Positions 8,187 through 16,072 of a DNA stretch of 64,000 nt are shown here, piece after piece. The notes under the pieces are model-generated. The model was not told the DNA's origin, did not search any database, and saw only the letters and a list, made by a program, of their open reading frames with translations. Both the position numbers and the translations under genes were made by a program. This DNA is from Streptomyces sp. NBC_00443 (GTDB taxonomy: Bacteria > Actinomycetota > Actinomycetes > Streptomycetales > Streptomycetaceae): the NCBI RefSeq assembly GCF_036014175.1, contig NZ_CP107917.1, positions 3,906,001 to 3,970,000 on the forward strand, written 5' to 3'. The first letter of the stretch is position 1; each line of letters opens with the position of its first letter.

Positions 8187-9073
8187 GGAACCAGGACCAA
8201 CCGGCCCCGCAGCCCGCCCTCCGCGAGCCGGGTGTGCGCCTTGACCGCGTCGTCCAGCGCGAAGGTCTCGGCCACCCGGAGGGCCAGCACCCCGTCGTCC
8301 GCCAGCCGGACCAGCTCGGCGAGCTGTGCCCCGTCGGCACTCACCTCGACCGCACCGGTCCGCACCCCGCGCACGGACGCGGGCTGGATGCCCGGAATGA
8401 CGCCGATGTAGGCGCCCCCGTCCCGCACCCACTGAAGGGCCGTCTCACCCAGGATCGCGGCGTCCAGCACGGCGTCGAAGCTCCCCGCCTCGACGTCACC
8501 CGCCGTGAAACGGGTGGCCCCCAGGGACCGTACGAGTTCCTCGTCGGCCTCGCGGGCCAGTGCGGTCACGGATATCCCCCGGTGGGCGGCGAGTTGGACG
8601 GCGTACCCGCCGACCGCGCCCGCCGCGCCCGTCACCAGCAGCGACTGATCCGGCGCCAACTCCAGCCGGTCCAGGGCCTGCGCGGCGGTCAGGGCGTTCA
8701 GCGGCAGCGTCGCCGCGTGGACGGAGTCGACCGTCACCGGGGCCTTGGCGACGGCGTCCGCGGGGACGACGACGTACTCGGCGTGCGTGCCCAGCGGCTT
8801 GAGCATGCCGTGGTGCAGCGCCACGACCTCGTCCCCGACACCCCAGGAAGCGGCCGGCCCCACCGCGTCCACCGTCCCGGCCACGTCCCAGCCGAGCCCG
8901 ACATCAGTGCCGGCGCCCCCGAAGACACCGGCCGCCAGCCCCGCGTCGACCGGGTTCAGCCCGGCCGCCGCGACCTTGATCCGTACCTGCCCCGGACCCG
9001 GCTCGGGCACCTCCCGCGCCACGATCTCCACGGCCTCGGGTCCGCCGAACGTCCTCACCACAGCAGCACGCAT
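8183..9073 (-). CDS. NADP-dependent zinc-free quinone oxidoreductase (MDR superfamily)
   Basis: Medium-chain reductase of 296 residues: GroES-like N-terminal domain (VRIKVAAAGLNPVDAGL at about 28-46, GWDVAGTVDAVG) and a Rossmann domain with the cofactor loop VTGAAGAVGGYAVQLA (about 143-158). It lacks the cysteine-rich structural zinc loop and zinc ligands, so it is a quinone-oxidoreductase-type enzyme. It is transcribed divergently from an HxlR regulator 132 bases away. Such pairs usually respond to electrophiles or quinones, so the neighbour is its likely regulator. Confidence 0.88.
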   Translation of the reverse strand: MRAAVVRTFGGPEAVEIVAREVPEPGPGQVRIKVAAAGLNPVDAGLAAGVFGGAGTDVGLGWDVAGTVDAVGPAASWGVGDEVVALHHGMLKPLGTHAEYVVVPADAVAKAPVTVDSVHAATLPLNALTAAQALDRLELAPDQSLLVTGAAGAVGGYAVQLAAHRGISVTALAREADEELVRSLGATRFTAGDVEAGSFDAVLDAAILGETALQWVRDGGAYIGVIPGIQPASVRGVRTGAVEVSADGAQLAELVRLADDGVLALRVAETFALDDAVKAHTRLAEGGLRGRLVLVP

Positions 9074-9146
9074 GACAACTCTCCCGGTTTATGCACTCAG
9101 TACATGTCGGGGAGGGTTTCCCCGCTGTTGCAACAACCCTAGGAAG

Positions 9147-9173
9147 AGTTACTATCCATTCGTAAGTAGTTAC
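9147..9173. promoter_or_regulatory. Putative HxlR operator in the divergent promoter region
   Basis: AGTTAC occurs at 9147-9152 and again at 9168-9173, exactly 21 bases apart (two helical turns), and ACTA...TAGT half sites (9151-9170) form an inverted repeat between them. The stretch is AT-rich and lies between the divergent oxidoreductase (start 9073) and HxlR gene (start 9206). Inferred operator; no experimental support known to me for this site. Confidence 0.4.
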
Positions 9174-9205
9174 CTGGGAGTGCGTACCTACCCGCGAGGT
9201 GAGCC

Positions 9206-9613
9206 ATGCCGACCATGACAGCGGCCCAGCGACGCGAAGAGGCCCGCATCGCCTACGACGCGTTCGTCAAGAGCTGTCCCACCAACCAGCTCCTGGACCG
9301 CCTCAGCGACAAGTGGGTCAGCCTCGTCGTCGCCGCCCTCTCCACGGGCCCCATGCGCTACAGCGGCCTCGGCCGCAAGATCGCCGGCGTCAGCCCCAAG
9401 ATGCTGACCCAGACCCTGCGCTCACTGGAGCGGGACGGCCTCCTCACCCGCACGGTCACCCCGTCCGTCCCCGTCCGCGTCGACTACGCGCTCACGCCGC
9501 TCGGGCACGGCCTGGCCCTGCTGCTGACCGCGGTGAAGGACTGGGCGGAGACCCACTTCGACGAGGTCCGAGAGGCACGCGAGCGCTACGACAGCGAGAC
9601 CCCGGACGACTAG
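9206..9613 (+). CDS. HxlR-family winged-helix transcriptional regulator
   Basis: Small MarR-like regulator of 135 residues. The HxlR signature is clear: a Cys in the N-terminal helix (FVKSCPTNQLL), then LSDKWVSLVVAALSTGPMRYSGLGRKIAGVSPKMLTQTLRSLERDGLLTR split over about residues 33-78, and the wing RVDYALTPLG. ATG at 9206 follows GAGGTGAG. Cys24 could sense oxidants or electrophiles, as in QorR/YodB-type members. It is divergent from a quinone oxidoreductase, as in other HxlR/oxidoreductase pairs, which suggests it represses that gene. Confidence 0.9.
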   Translation: MPTMTAAQRREEARIAYDAFVKSCPTNQLLDRLSDKWVSLVVAALSTGPMRYSGLGRKIAGVSPKMLTQTLRSLERDGLLTRTVTPSVPVRVDYALTPLGHGLALLLTAVKDWAETHFDEVREARERYDSETPDD

Positions 9614-9665
9614 GGCCTGTTGCGAAAGTGGATCGTCTGTCAGACCTGCCTGGGATGCTCCGAGC

Positions 9666-10121
9666 ATGGAGATGACAGTGCAGCTGACGATCGACTGCTC
9701 CGATCCGCAGACAATGGTGACCTTCTGGGCCGAGGCCCTGGGCTACGTGCCTGAGCCTCCGCCGGCTGGGCACACCACGTGGCGTGCTTACTGGGCGTCG
9801 ATGGGGGTGCCCGAGGCAGAGTTGCCGGCCGGTGCCGGGGACATTCCGGAGTCGATCATCGATCCCGCGGGACGTGGACCGAGAGTGTGGTTCCAGCTGG
9901 TTCCGGAGCCGAAGGCCGCCAAGAACCGGTGGCACTTCGACCTGAAGGTCGGCGGGGGCCGGGACGTCCCACTGAACGTCCGCACACAGCGGGTCAAGGC
10001 GACGGTGGAACGGCTGGTGAACGCTGGTGCCACCGTGCTGCGGATCAAGGATGAGCCGGACATGGGGCTCTACGCCGCCGCTATGCAGGACCCCGAGGGG
10101 AACGAATTCGACGTCGTCTGA
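9666..10121 (+). CDS. VOC-family protein (glyoxalase-like)
   Basis: Vicinal-oxygen-chelate fold protein of 151 residues. It opens MTVQLTIDCSDPQTMVTFWAEALGY and ends AAMQDPEGNEFDVV, the normal start and finish of the Glyoxalase_6-like family in actinobacteria. KNRWHFDLKVGGG in the middle supplies the His that usually begins the second beta-alpha-beta-beta-beta module. It could be a resistance, isomerase or dioxygenase-type VOC protein; no substrate can be assigned. It lies 52 bases after the HxlR gene on the same strand, so co-transcription is possible. Confidence 0.8.
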   Translation: MEMTVQLTIDCSDPQTMVTFWAEALGYVPEPPPAGHTTWRAYWASMGVPEAELPAGAGDIPESIIDPAGRGPRVWFQLVPEPKAAKNRWHFDLKVGGGRDVPLNVRTQRVKATVERLVNAGATVLRIKDEPDMGLYAAAMQDPEGNEFDVV

Positions 10122-10239
10122 GGGCCGTTGCGACGGTGTTGGTCACAGCCACTCGTTCACGGCTGCGACCAGCACAGACGCCTCGTAGCGGACGAACCGC
10201 GAGCCGTCCGGCCACCGGCCCCGGAAGCGGAGACCGGCG

Positions 10240-10725
10240 TCAGAAGTGGTACGAGTCCCCCGTGTCCAGCACCAGCACCCGCTGTTGATCGTTCCCACGG
10301 TCCACGCCCGCCGCGCCACCGCTGCGCACGGTGTCGAACTCCACCAGCACCTCCGACGGCGCGCCCCGCAGCCGTACCCGCAGACCGACCGGCTCCCCCA
10401 CCCCGTCCGCGTCCAGCGCCCCGATCCGGCACATCACGATCCGCTCCCCCGCCCGCGCACACCTGTCGGGCAGCGCCTGCCGGTCCGCCAGCGGCGCGGA
10501 CCAGCGCAGCCGTACCGTCACCGACGAGTCCGCCGCGGCACCCGTGCCGAGCCGGTACGGCGTGAACCGTACGGCGACCCGGCCACCGGACATGGCGGCG
10601 GAGCCGTGATAGGCGAGAACCGCCTCCGGCGCGCTCACCGCCCCGGCAGCCGGCGCCACGGCCATCCCGCCGACCGCCGCCATCACGGCCGCGCCGCACA
10701 GCCCAGCAACTCTCATCCGCCGCAT
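10240..10725 (-). CDS. Secreted hypothetical protein
   Basis: Protein of 161 residues I do not recognise. ATG at 10725 gives a clear Sec signal peptide (MRRMRVAGLCGAAVMAAVGG... ending around APAAGA), and an alternative ATG three codons later would serve equally. The mature part is beta-rich and basic, with two cysteines (DRCARAGERIVMCRI, about 105-120) that could form a disulfide outside the cell. It is divergent from the YnfA gene. No function is proposed. Confidence 0.65.
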   Translation of the reverse strand: MRRMRVAGLCGAAVMAAVGGMAVAPAAGAVSAPEAVLAYHGSAAMSGGRVAVRFTPYRLGTGAAADSSVTVRLRWSAPLADRQALPDRCARAGERIVMCRIGALDADGVGEPVGLRVRLRGAPSEVLVEFDTVRSGGAAGVDRGNDQQRVLVLDTGDSYHF

Positions 10726-10862
10726 CCGCCCACTCCTCACTCCAGCGTGGTCGTACGGATGTATCCCACGCGGAGCGAGCGGCAGGCGCCGTCCAACAGG
10801 TGATGTGTGCCGCCCCCGAACCGGTGAACGGGCACGGCGCGGCCCCATGGCAAGCTGCCCGC

Positions 10863-11198
10863 ATGCTCGTCCTGCGCTCCGCCGCCCTCTTCGTCGTCGC
10901 CGCCCTCTTCGAGATCGGCGGCGCCTGGCTGGTCTGGCAGGGCGTGCGCGAACACCGCGGCTGGCTGTGGATCGGCGCGGGCGTGATGGCCCTCGGCGCC
11001 TACGGCTTCATCGCCACGCTCCAGCCCGACGCCGAGTTCGGCCGCATCCTCGCCGCCTACGGCGGTGTCTTCGTCGCCGGTTCACTGGCCTGGGGCATGG
11101 TCGCCGACGGATACCGCCCGGACCGCTGGGACGTCACGGGCGCGCTGATCTGCCTCGCGGGCATGGCGGTGATCATGTACGCGCCGCGAGGCAACTGA
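10863..11198 (+). CDS. YnfA-family small multi-pass membrane protein
   Basis: 111-residue integral membrane protein with four predicted helices: LVLRSAALFVVAALFEIGGAW (about 2-22), WLWIGAGVMALGAYGFIA, GRILAAYGGVFVAGSLAWG and VTGALICLAGMAVIMYAP. The FEIGGAWLVWQ and ALGAYGF motifs are diagnostic of UPF0060/YnfA, a relative of small multidrug-resistance transporters. ATG at 10863 was chosen because it begins the first helix; an open extension to 10800 has no family match. Transport substrate is unknown. Confidence 0.9.
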   Translation: MLVLRSAALFVVAALFEIGGAWLVWQGVREHRGWLWIGAGVMALGAYGFIATLQPDAEFGRILAAYGGVFVAGSLAWGMVADGYRPDRWDVTGALICLAGMAVIMYAPRGN

Positions 11199-11207
11199 AC
11201 TGAGGGC

Positions 11208-11636
11208 TCAGCTCGGCGGCAGCAGCCCCAACTGCCCGAGGAACTCCATCTCGTCGAAGTAGAGCCGGTAGTCCACGATGTGTCCGCTGTCGTCGACGGT
11301 GGCGAAGTCGACCCCGCGGATCCTGATCTCCTTCTGCGTCGCGGGCAGCGTCTCGCCGGTGGGCAACTGGATCGGTCCCGTGTTCCGGCCGGTGAAGACG
11401 CCCTCGTCGATGGCCGTGTTGCCGACCTCGTACGAGTGCACCGACTCGTACCGGCCGTCGGGAACCATCTCCGCCATCTGGCGCCAGTACGCGGCGATGT
11501 CGTCGCGCCCATGGAGTTCCCCGCCGTCCGGGGTGACGGCGACCGCGTCCTGTGCGTACAGGTCGGCGATGCCCTTGGGGTCCGCGGTGGTGATCGCCGC
11601 GGTGAGCCGGTCCATGACCTCACGTGCCTGTCCCAT
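11208..11636 (-). CDS. SnoaL-like / nuclear transport factor 2 family protein
   Basis: 142-residue NTF2-fold protein (SgcJ/EcaC type). It begins MGQAREVMDRLTAAITTAD, with the helix and DLYAQDAVAVTPDGGE strand typical of the family, and ends with the DYRLYFDEMEFLGQLGL motif. ATG at 11636 follows a strong AGGAGGTGG ribosome site on the minus strand (11641-11649), which decides the start over an open upstream extension. These proteins often act as small-molecule isomerases or hydratases, or have no known catalysis. It is convergent with ynfA. Confidence 0.82.
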   Translation of the reverse strand: MGQAREVMDRLTAAITTADPKGIADLYAQDAVAVTPDGGELHGRDDIAAYWRQMAEMVPDGRYESVHSYEVGNTAIDEGVFTGRNTGPIQLPTGETLPATQKEIRIRGVDFATVDDSGHIVDYRLYFDEMEFLGQLGLLPPS

Positions 11637-11740
11637 GATCCACCTCCTGCTCGGGGGCTCACCCATCTCATTGTCCCACCGTCCCGCCCGCCTATCCTGG
11701 CCGAACAGTCCCTGGACTCGACCACGCAAGAGGAGCAGCC

Positions 11741-12517
11741 ATGCCCGCCGCAGCCCCGCCCCCCGCCTCCCGCATCGCCGTCATCACCGGTGCGAGCAGC
11801 GGAATCGGCGCCGCCACGGCACGGCAGCTCGCCGCGGCCGGCTACCGCGTGGTCCTCACCGCCCGCCGCAAGGACCGCATCGAGGCACTGGCCGAGGAGA
11901 TCAACGCGGCCGGCCACTCCGCGGCGGCCTACCAGCTCGACGTGACGGACCGCGCGGCGGTCGACGAGTTCGCCCTGGCCTTCAAGACGATCGGTGTCCT
12001 GGTCAACAACGCGGGCGGCGCCCTGGGTGCCGACCCGGTGGCCACCGGCGACCCGGCCGACTGGCGCACGATGTACGAGACGAACGTCATCGGCACCCTA
12101 AACCTCACCCAGGCCCTCCTCCCCAAGCTGGAGGCGAGCGGCGACGGCACGGTGGTCGTCGTCTCCTCCACCGCCGGCCACGGCACCTACGAGGGCGGCG
12201 CGGGCTATGTCGCCGCCAAGCACGGCGCCCACGTCCTCGCCGAGACCCTCCGCCTGGAGATCGTCGGCCGCCCGGTCCGCGTCATCGAGGTCGCGCCCGG
12301 CATGGTCAAGACGGACGAGTTCGCACTCACCCGCTTCGGCGGCGACGAGGACAGGGCGTCGAAGGTCTACGAGGGCGTGGCCGAACCCCTGACGGCCGCG
12401 GACGTGGCGGAGACCATCACCTGGGCGGTCACCCGCCCCAGCCACGTCAACATCGACCTCCTGGTGGTCCGCCCCCGCGCCCAGGCGTCCAACACGAAGG
12501 TCCACAGGGAGCTGTAG
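11741..12517 (+). CDS. Short-chain dehydrogenase/reductase
   Basis: Classical SDR of 258 residues. TGASSGIGAATA (about 16-27) is the NAD(P) loop, NNAGGALGAD the structural NNAG motif, VVVSSTAG the catalytic Ser region, and YVAAKHGAHVLAETLRLE supplies the YxxxK pair. The basic residue pattern after strand 2 (TARRKDR) favours NADP(H). It resembles YdfG/serine-3-dehydrogenase-type enzymes, but substrate is not certain. The TAG stop overlaps by one base with the GTG start of the downstream small gene, indicating co-translation. Confidence 0.9.
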   Translation: MPAAAPPPASRIAVITGASSGIGAATARQLAAAGYRVVLTARRKDRIEALAEEINAAGHSAAAYQLDVTDRAAVDEFALAFKTIGVLVNNAGGALGADPVATGDPADWRTMYETNVIGTLNLTQALLPKLEASGDGTVVVVSSTAGHGTYEGGAGYVAAKHGAHVLAETLRLEIVGRPVRVIEVAPGMVKTDEFALTRFGGDEDRASKVYEGVAEPLTAADVAETITWAVTRPSHVNIDLLVVRPRAQASNTKVHREL

Positions 12518-12645
12518 TGCCGGAGGGCAGCCGCAAGGACCCACACGACGAACGCCAGATGTGGTGGTGGCTCGGCTACTTCCTGTTCGGCATCCACATC
12601 GTGGCGTTCGTGATGATCTACGCGGTGACACATGCGCCGAAGTAA
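12517..12645 (+). CDS. Small single-pass membrane protein (DUF6126-like)
   Basis: 42-residue protein, GTG at 12517 inside TAGTG, overlapping the SDR stop. A charged N-terminus (PEGSRKDPHDERQ) is followed by the aromatic segment MWWWLGYFLFGIHIVAFVMI, one membrane helix, and a short tail. It resembles the short DUF6126-type proteins annotated in Streptomyces, which is a memory-based match. It is too short for standard ORF cut-offs. The role is unknown; the overlap suggests it works with, or is dosed against, the SDR. Confidence 0.7.
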   Translation: MPEGSRKDPHDERQMWWWLGYFLFGIHIVAFVMIYAVTHAPK

Positions 12646-12725
12646 CCCACAGGGGTGAACATCATCGATCACCCGAACGGAGGCTGAACTGGCGACCTAG
12701 GCTCGCGCCACAACATCAAATCGAC

Positions 12726-12759
12726 GGCCCTCGACCGGGCGGCATCCCGAGCGAGGGCC
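12726..12759 (+). other. Structured RNA hairpin upstream of the LAGLIDADG gene
   Basis: GGCCCTCG (12726-12733) pairs perfectly with CGAGGGCC (12752-12759), and inside it CGGG (12736-12739) pairs with CCCG (12746-12749) across a small AC/AG internal loop. This two-tier hairpin ends 28 bases before the endonuclease start. It is not followed by a T run, so it does not look like a simple terminator. Confidence 0.5.
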
Positions 12760-12768
12760 TGACCAGCA

Positions 12769-12786
12769 AGGAAGGAAAAGCTTCCT
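12769..12786 (+). promoter_or_regulatory. Hairpin over the ribosome binding site of the endonuclease gene
   Basis: AGGAAG (12769-12774) pairs with CTTCCT (12781-12786) around the loop GAAAAG. The left arm is the only Shine-Dalgarno-like sequence before the TTG at 12788, so the hairpin would hide it. Translational control is inferred. Confidence 0.45.
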
Positions 12787-12787
12787 C

Positions 12788-13615
12788 TTGGCTGACAGCA
12801 AGCCTAGCGTCCACCAGTTCATGGACCTCACGGTCCCCGAGTACGCGTACATGTTCGGCTTTTTGCAGGCGGACGGGCATCTCTACCAACAGTCCCGACA
12901 GCGGGGGCGGTTGACCGTGGAGATCAGCTCCCGGGACATCGATCTGCTGCGCAGGTTCCAGAAGCTGACGCCGTACAACAGCAGCATCACCGAACGCACC
13001 CGATCCACGAACTTCGCCGAGACCCACAACTCGGTGGTCTGGAGCCTGTGCTCCTTTGAAGCGAGGACCAAGCTCAACGAACTCGGTCTGCCATATGGCC
13101 GCAAGTCGAATACCGTCGCCCAGCCCGACGTCGAGTTCTCACGCCGCGACCACCTTCGGGGAGTCATTGATGCCGACGGTTCGGTGGGCTACACGAGCCA
13201 AGGATTCCCCTTCATCTCTCTGACGACGAAGAGCACGGCGATCGCAACTTACACGGGCTCTTACGCTAGGGAAATCACCGGAGCCGAGCGCACCCTCAAG
13301 CGCAACTCACGCGACGGCATCTACAACATCCTGTACACGAAGGAGAACGCCCAGCGGCTGGCAGCCCACCTCTACTACCCCGGCTGCCTGTCACTGGAGC
13401 GGAAGCAGATCGCTGCCGATTCGCTCGGGCCCTGGGTCCGCCTTGCAGGAATGAAACGCAGGCCGCCACGCATCCATTGGACCGCCGAGATGGACCGGAT
13501 TCTCCTCGCAGCGCCAACCATCGCCCAAGCAGCGGCGGAGCTCGGCTACTCCTCGAGCCCCTGCCAAAACCGCCGGTGGAAACTGCTGCACGGAGTAGTA
13601 CCGCTGCCGGACTGA
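12788..13615 (+). CDS. Free-standing LAGLIDADG homing endonuclease
   Basis: 275-residue protein with two LAGLIDADG helices: YMFGFLQADG (21-30) and LRGVIDADGSVGY (123-135), each keeping the acidic metal-binding residue, so a one-chain pseudo-dimer. A C-terminal segment (IHWTAEMDRILLAAPTIAQAAAELGY) looks like an HTH/DNA-recognition module. The start is TTG at 12788; the SD-like AGGAAGG is 14-20 bases before and lies in a hairpin, so the start is less certain (an ATG at 12827 is the next option). Codon use is less GC-biased than neighbours (more A/T at third positions), suggesting transfer. No intein or intron host is split around it here; it sits convergent to rtcB. Confidence 0.75.
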   Translation: MADSKPSVHQFMDLTVPEYAYMFGFLQADGHLYQQSRQRGRLTVEISSRDIDLLRRFQKLTPYNSSITERTRSTNFAETHNSVVWSLCSFEARTKLNELGLPYGRKSNTVAQPDVEFSRRDHLRGVIDADGSVGYTSQGFPFISLTTKSTAIATYTGSYAREITGAERTLKRNSRDGIYNILYTKENAQRLAAHLYYPGCLSLERKQIAADSLGPWVRLAGMKRRPPRIHWTAEMDRILLAAPTIAQAAAELGYSSSPCQNRRWKLLHGVVPLPD

Positions 13616-13623
13616 GCAGCCCA

Positions 13624-13657
13624 CGATAGGCGCGGCCCATGATCGCCGCGCCTATCG
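13624..13657. terminator. Bidirectional terminator between the endonuclease gene and rtcB
   Basis: A perfect 13-bp stem, CGATAGGCGCGGC (13624-13636) with its complement (13645-13657) and an 8-base loop. It sits between two convergent stop codons (13613-13615 and 13662-13664), so it can end both transcripts. Confidence 0.85.
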
Positions 13658-13661
13658 CTCT

Positions 13662-14855
13662 CTAGCCCTTCACGCAGATGAACTGCTTCAGCTTGGCCAC
13701 GACCTCCACGAGGTCGCGCTGCTGATCCATCACCTGCTCGATCGGCTTGTACGCGCCCGGGATCTCATCGACGACGCCGGAGTCCTTGCGGCACTCCACG
13801 CCACGAGTCTGCTCCTCCAGGTCCTTCGTCGTGAAGCGCCGCTTGGCCGCATTACGGCTCATGCGTCGACCCGCCCCATGGGAGGCCGAGTTGAAGGCCT
13901 TCTCGTTACCGAGCCCCTTCACGATGTACGAGTTCGTCCCCATCGAACCGGGAATGATCCCGTACTCCCCAGAGCCCGCACGAATCGCACCCTTGCGGGT
14001 CACGAGCAGGTCCATTCCCTCATAGCGCTCCTCGGCAACGTAGTTGTGATGGCAGGAGATCTCCGGCTCGAAGGTCGGCTTCGCCCTCTTGAACTCCTTG
14101 CGGATCACGTCCTTGAGTAGCGCCATCATGATCGTGCGGTTGTACTTCGCGTACTCCTGCGCCCAGAACAGGTCGTTGCGGTACGCCGCCATCTGCGGAG
14201 TGTCCGAGACAAAGACGGCGAGGTCGCGGTCGACCAGCCCTTGGTTGTGCGGAAGCTTCTGCGCCACACCAATGTGATACTCGGCCAGTTCCTTGCCGAT
14301 GTTCCGCGAACCAGAGTGGAGCGTGAGCCACACACGATCCTCATAATCGAACAAAAGTTCGATGTAGTGGTTGCCGGCTCCGAGCGTCCCCATCTGCAAA
14401 CCCGCCCTTTCCCGCCGGAACTTGACGGCTTCAGCAACCCCATCGAACCGCCCCCAGAAGACATCCCACCCGGCAGTGACCAACGCATGGAACCGCCCCG
14501 GCTCAACAGGGCTGTCATGCATCCCGCGCCCCACCGGAATCGCCTGCTCGATCTTCGACCGCAGCCGCGACAGGTCACCCGGCAGGTCGTTGGCCGTCAG
14601 CGACGTCTTCACCGCCGACATCCCGCACCCGATGTCCACCCCCACCGCCGCAGGACACACAGCCCCGCGCATCGCGATGACGGACCCGACCGTCGCCCCC
14701 TTCCCGTAATGCACGTCCGGCATCACGGCGAGGCCCTTGATCCACGGCAGGGTCGCGACGTTCCGCAGCTGCTGGAGCGCCCCGTCCTCGACCGTCGCCG
14801 GGTCGGTCCACATACGGATGGGAACCTTCGCGCCCGGCATCTCCACGTACGACAT
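13662..14855 (-). CDS. rtcB: RNA-splicing ligase RtcB (3'-phosphate/cyclic phosphate RNA ligase)
   Basis: 397-residue RNA ligase that joins 2',3'-cyclic phosphate or 3'-phosphate ends to 5'-OH ends using GTP and Mn2+. Active-site residues are present: Asp74 and Cys77 in DIGCGM, GNH at 161-163, LTLHSGSRNIG (His180), CHHNYV (268-273) and the guanylylated His326 in SASHGAGR. ATG at 14855 was chosen over a long upstream extension that reads through a divergent lipoprotein gene. It has no intein. The convergent neighbour is a LAGLIDADG endonuclease. Role in Streptomyces is presumably RNA repair or tRNA healing. Confidence 0.95.
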   Translation of the reverse strand: MSYVEMPGAKVPIRMWTDPATVEDGALQQLRNVATLPWIKGLAVMPDVHYGKGATVGSVIAMRGAVCPAAVGVDIGCGMSAVKTSLTANDLPGDLSRLRSKIEQAIPVGRGMHDSPVEPGRFHALVTAGWDVFWGRFDGVAEAVKFRRERAGLQMGTLGAGNHYIELLFDYEDRVWLTLHSGSRNIGKELAEYHIGVAQKLPHNQGLVDRDLAVFVSDTPQMAAYRNDLFWAQEYAKYNRTIMMALLKDVIRKEFKRAKPTFEPEISCHHNYVAEERYEGMDLLVTRKGAIRAGSGEYGIIPGSMGTNSYIVKGLGNEKAFNSASHGAGRRMSRNAAKRRFTTKDLEEQTRGVECRKDSGVVDEIPGAYKPIEQVMDQQRDLVEVVAKLKQFICVKG

Positions 14856-15071
14856 AACGTCCTCAATCCCCCGGAAAACACATACAAGTCTGAAATCGCA
14901 AAACCGGCACCAAGGTCGATGAAAGGGACAACGGACCGGCGCCCACGGCAGTGCGTGCGATACACATTGTCTCCAGTGGGCGCCCCCGCGCGGCAAGCGA
15001 ATAACCAGCGGGGACACTGAAAGACCGGCAACGGACCGACTACAAGAGCCACCGTCGAGAGGAGCCTGACC

Positions 15072-15935
15072 GTGCAGCGGAAGGCCTACGTATCCGGCGT
15101 CGCCGCACTCCTCGCGGCGCTGCTGGCCGGCTGCACCGGCAGCTCCGAAGACGGCGGCACGGCCGACGGCTCCAACCCCGGCGACTCCGGCACGGCGACC
15201 GCGGCGGCCGAGCCCGGCCGGTACGACACGCTGCCCGAACCGTGCGGCGTGGTCGGCGAGGACACGCTCGACTCGCTCCTGCCGGGCATCAGGCAGATCA
15301 CGGACGAGGACCAGCGCGAGAAGGCGTACGAGGGCGCCCCGACCCTCACCTACGACACCGACCGCAAGGTCGGCTGCCGTTGGAAGGTCGAGTCGGCCGA
15401 CGCCACGGACCATCTCTTCGTCAACTTCGAGCGTGTGGTGTCGTACGACACGTCGGTCAGCGACGACAGCGAGGCGGAGCAGCTCTTCGCGGCCCTGCGG
15501 GAGGCGGCCGACCTCCCCGAGCCGACGAGCACCGAGTCCGGCGGCACCGCGACCGGCGAGGGCACCGCCTCCGCCGACCCGAGCGGCTCGCCCTCCTCCT
15601 CGTCCCCGGCCTCACCGTCGGCGTCCGCGTCCTCCTCCCCCTCCTCCACCCCGTCGGGCTCGGCGACCTCCACCGACGGCGCGACCCCCGCCGCGCTCCA
15701 GCCCCGTGTGCTCGACGACTTGGGCGACGAGGCCTTCCTCGACGACAAGCTCGGCAGCTCCGGTTCGACGGCCCAGCAGCGCAAGGTGACTGTGGCGTTC
15801 CGCACGTCCAACGTGATCGTGACGATCGAGTACGAGGAGCAGCCGGCCACCGTCGGCACGGTCCCGGACAGCGAGGAAATGCAGGACAGGGCCCAGAAAC
15901 TGGCGGCACAACTGGCCGACGAACTGGCGGAGTAG
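15072..15935 (+). CDS. DUF3558 lipoprotein
   Basis: 287-residue predicted lipoprotein, GTG at 15072 after AGGAG. The lipobox LLAGC places the lipidated Cys at residue 21. The mature part starts with a low-complexity linker and then LPEPCGVVGEDTLDSLLPG, the typical DUF3558 opening with its conserved Cys; a Ser/Pro-rich insertion (about 155-205) interrupts the domain. It would be anchored on the outer face of the membrane. It is one of two adjacent DUF3558 genes, and is divergent from rtcB. No biochemical role is known to me. Confidence 0.85.
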   Translation: MQRKAYVSGVAALLAALLAGCTGSSEDGGTADGSNPGDSGTATAAAEPGRYDTLPEPCGVVGEDTLDSLLPGIRQITDEDQREKAYEGAPTLTYDTDRKVGCRWKVESADATDHLFVNFERVVSYDTSVSDDSEAEQLFAALREAADLPEPTSTESGGTATGEGTASADPSGSPSSSSPASPSASASSSPSSTPSGSATSTDGATPAALQPRVLDDLGDEAFLDDKLGSSGSTAQQRKVTVAFRTSNVIVTIEYEEQPATVGTVPDSEEMQDRAQKLAAQLADELAE

Positions 15936-16072
15936 CGCCCCTCGCGCACCCTCGTACGCCCAAGTGCGACGTAACCGAAACGAGACCACACACCTTCTTC
16001 ACCGCGTACCGTGGCCCCTCGGACCCGATCCGACCGCAGGGACCACGAGTGTCAGTCATGAGTGAAGGAACC

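Noticed and set aside
12788..14855. Intein or group I intron in rtcB
   Set aside because: RtcB is uninterrupted (397 residues with all active-site motifs) and the endonuclease frame is separate and convergent.
12600..14900. Prophage or integrated plasmid
   Set aside because: No integrase, attachment-site repeats or phage structural genes; the only transfer-like gene is the endonuclease.
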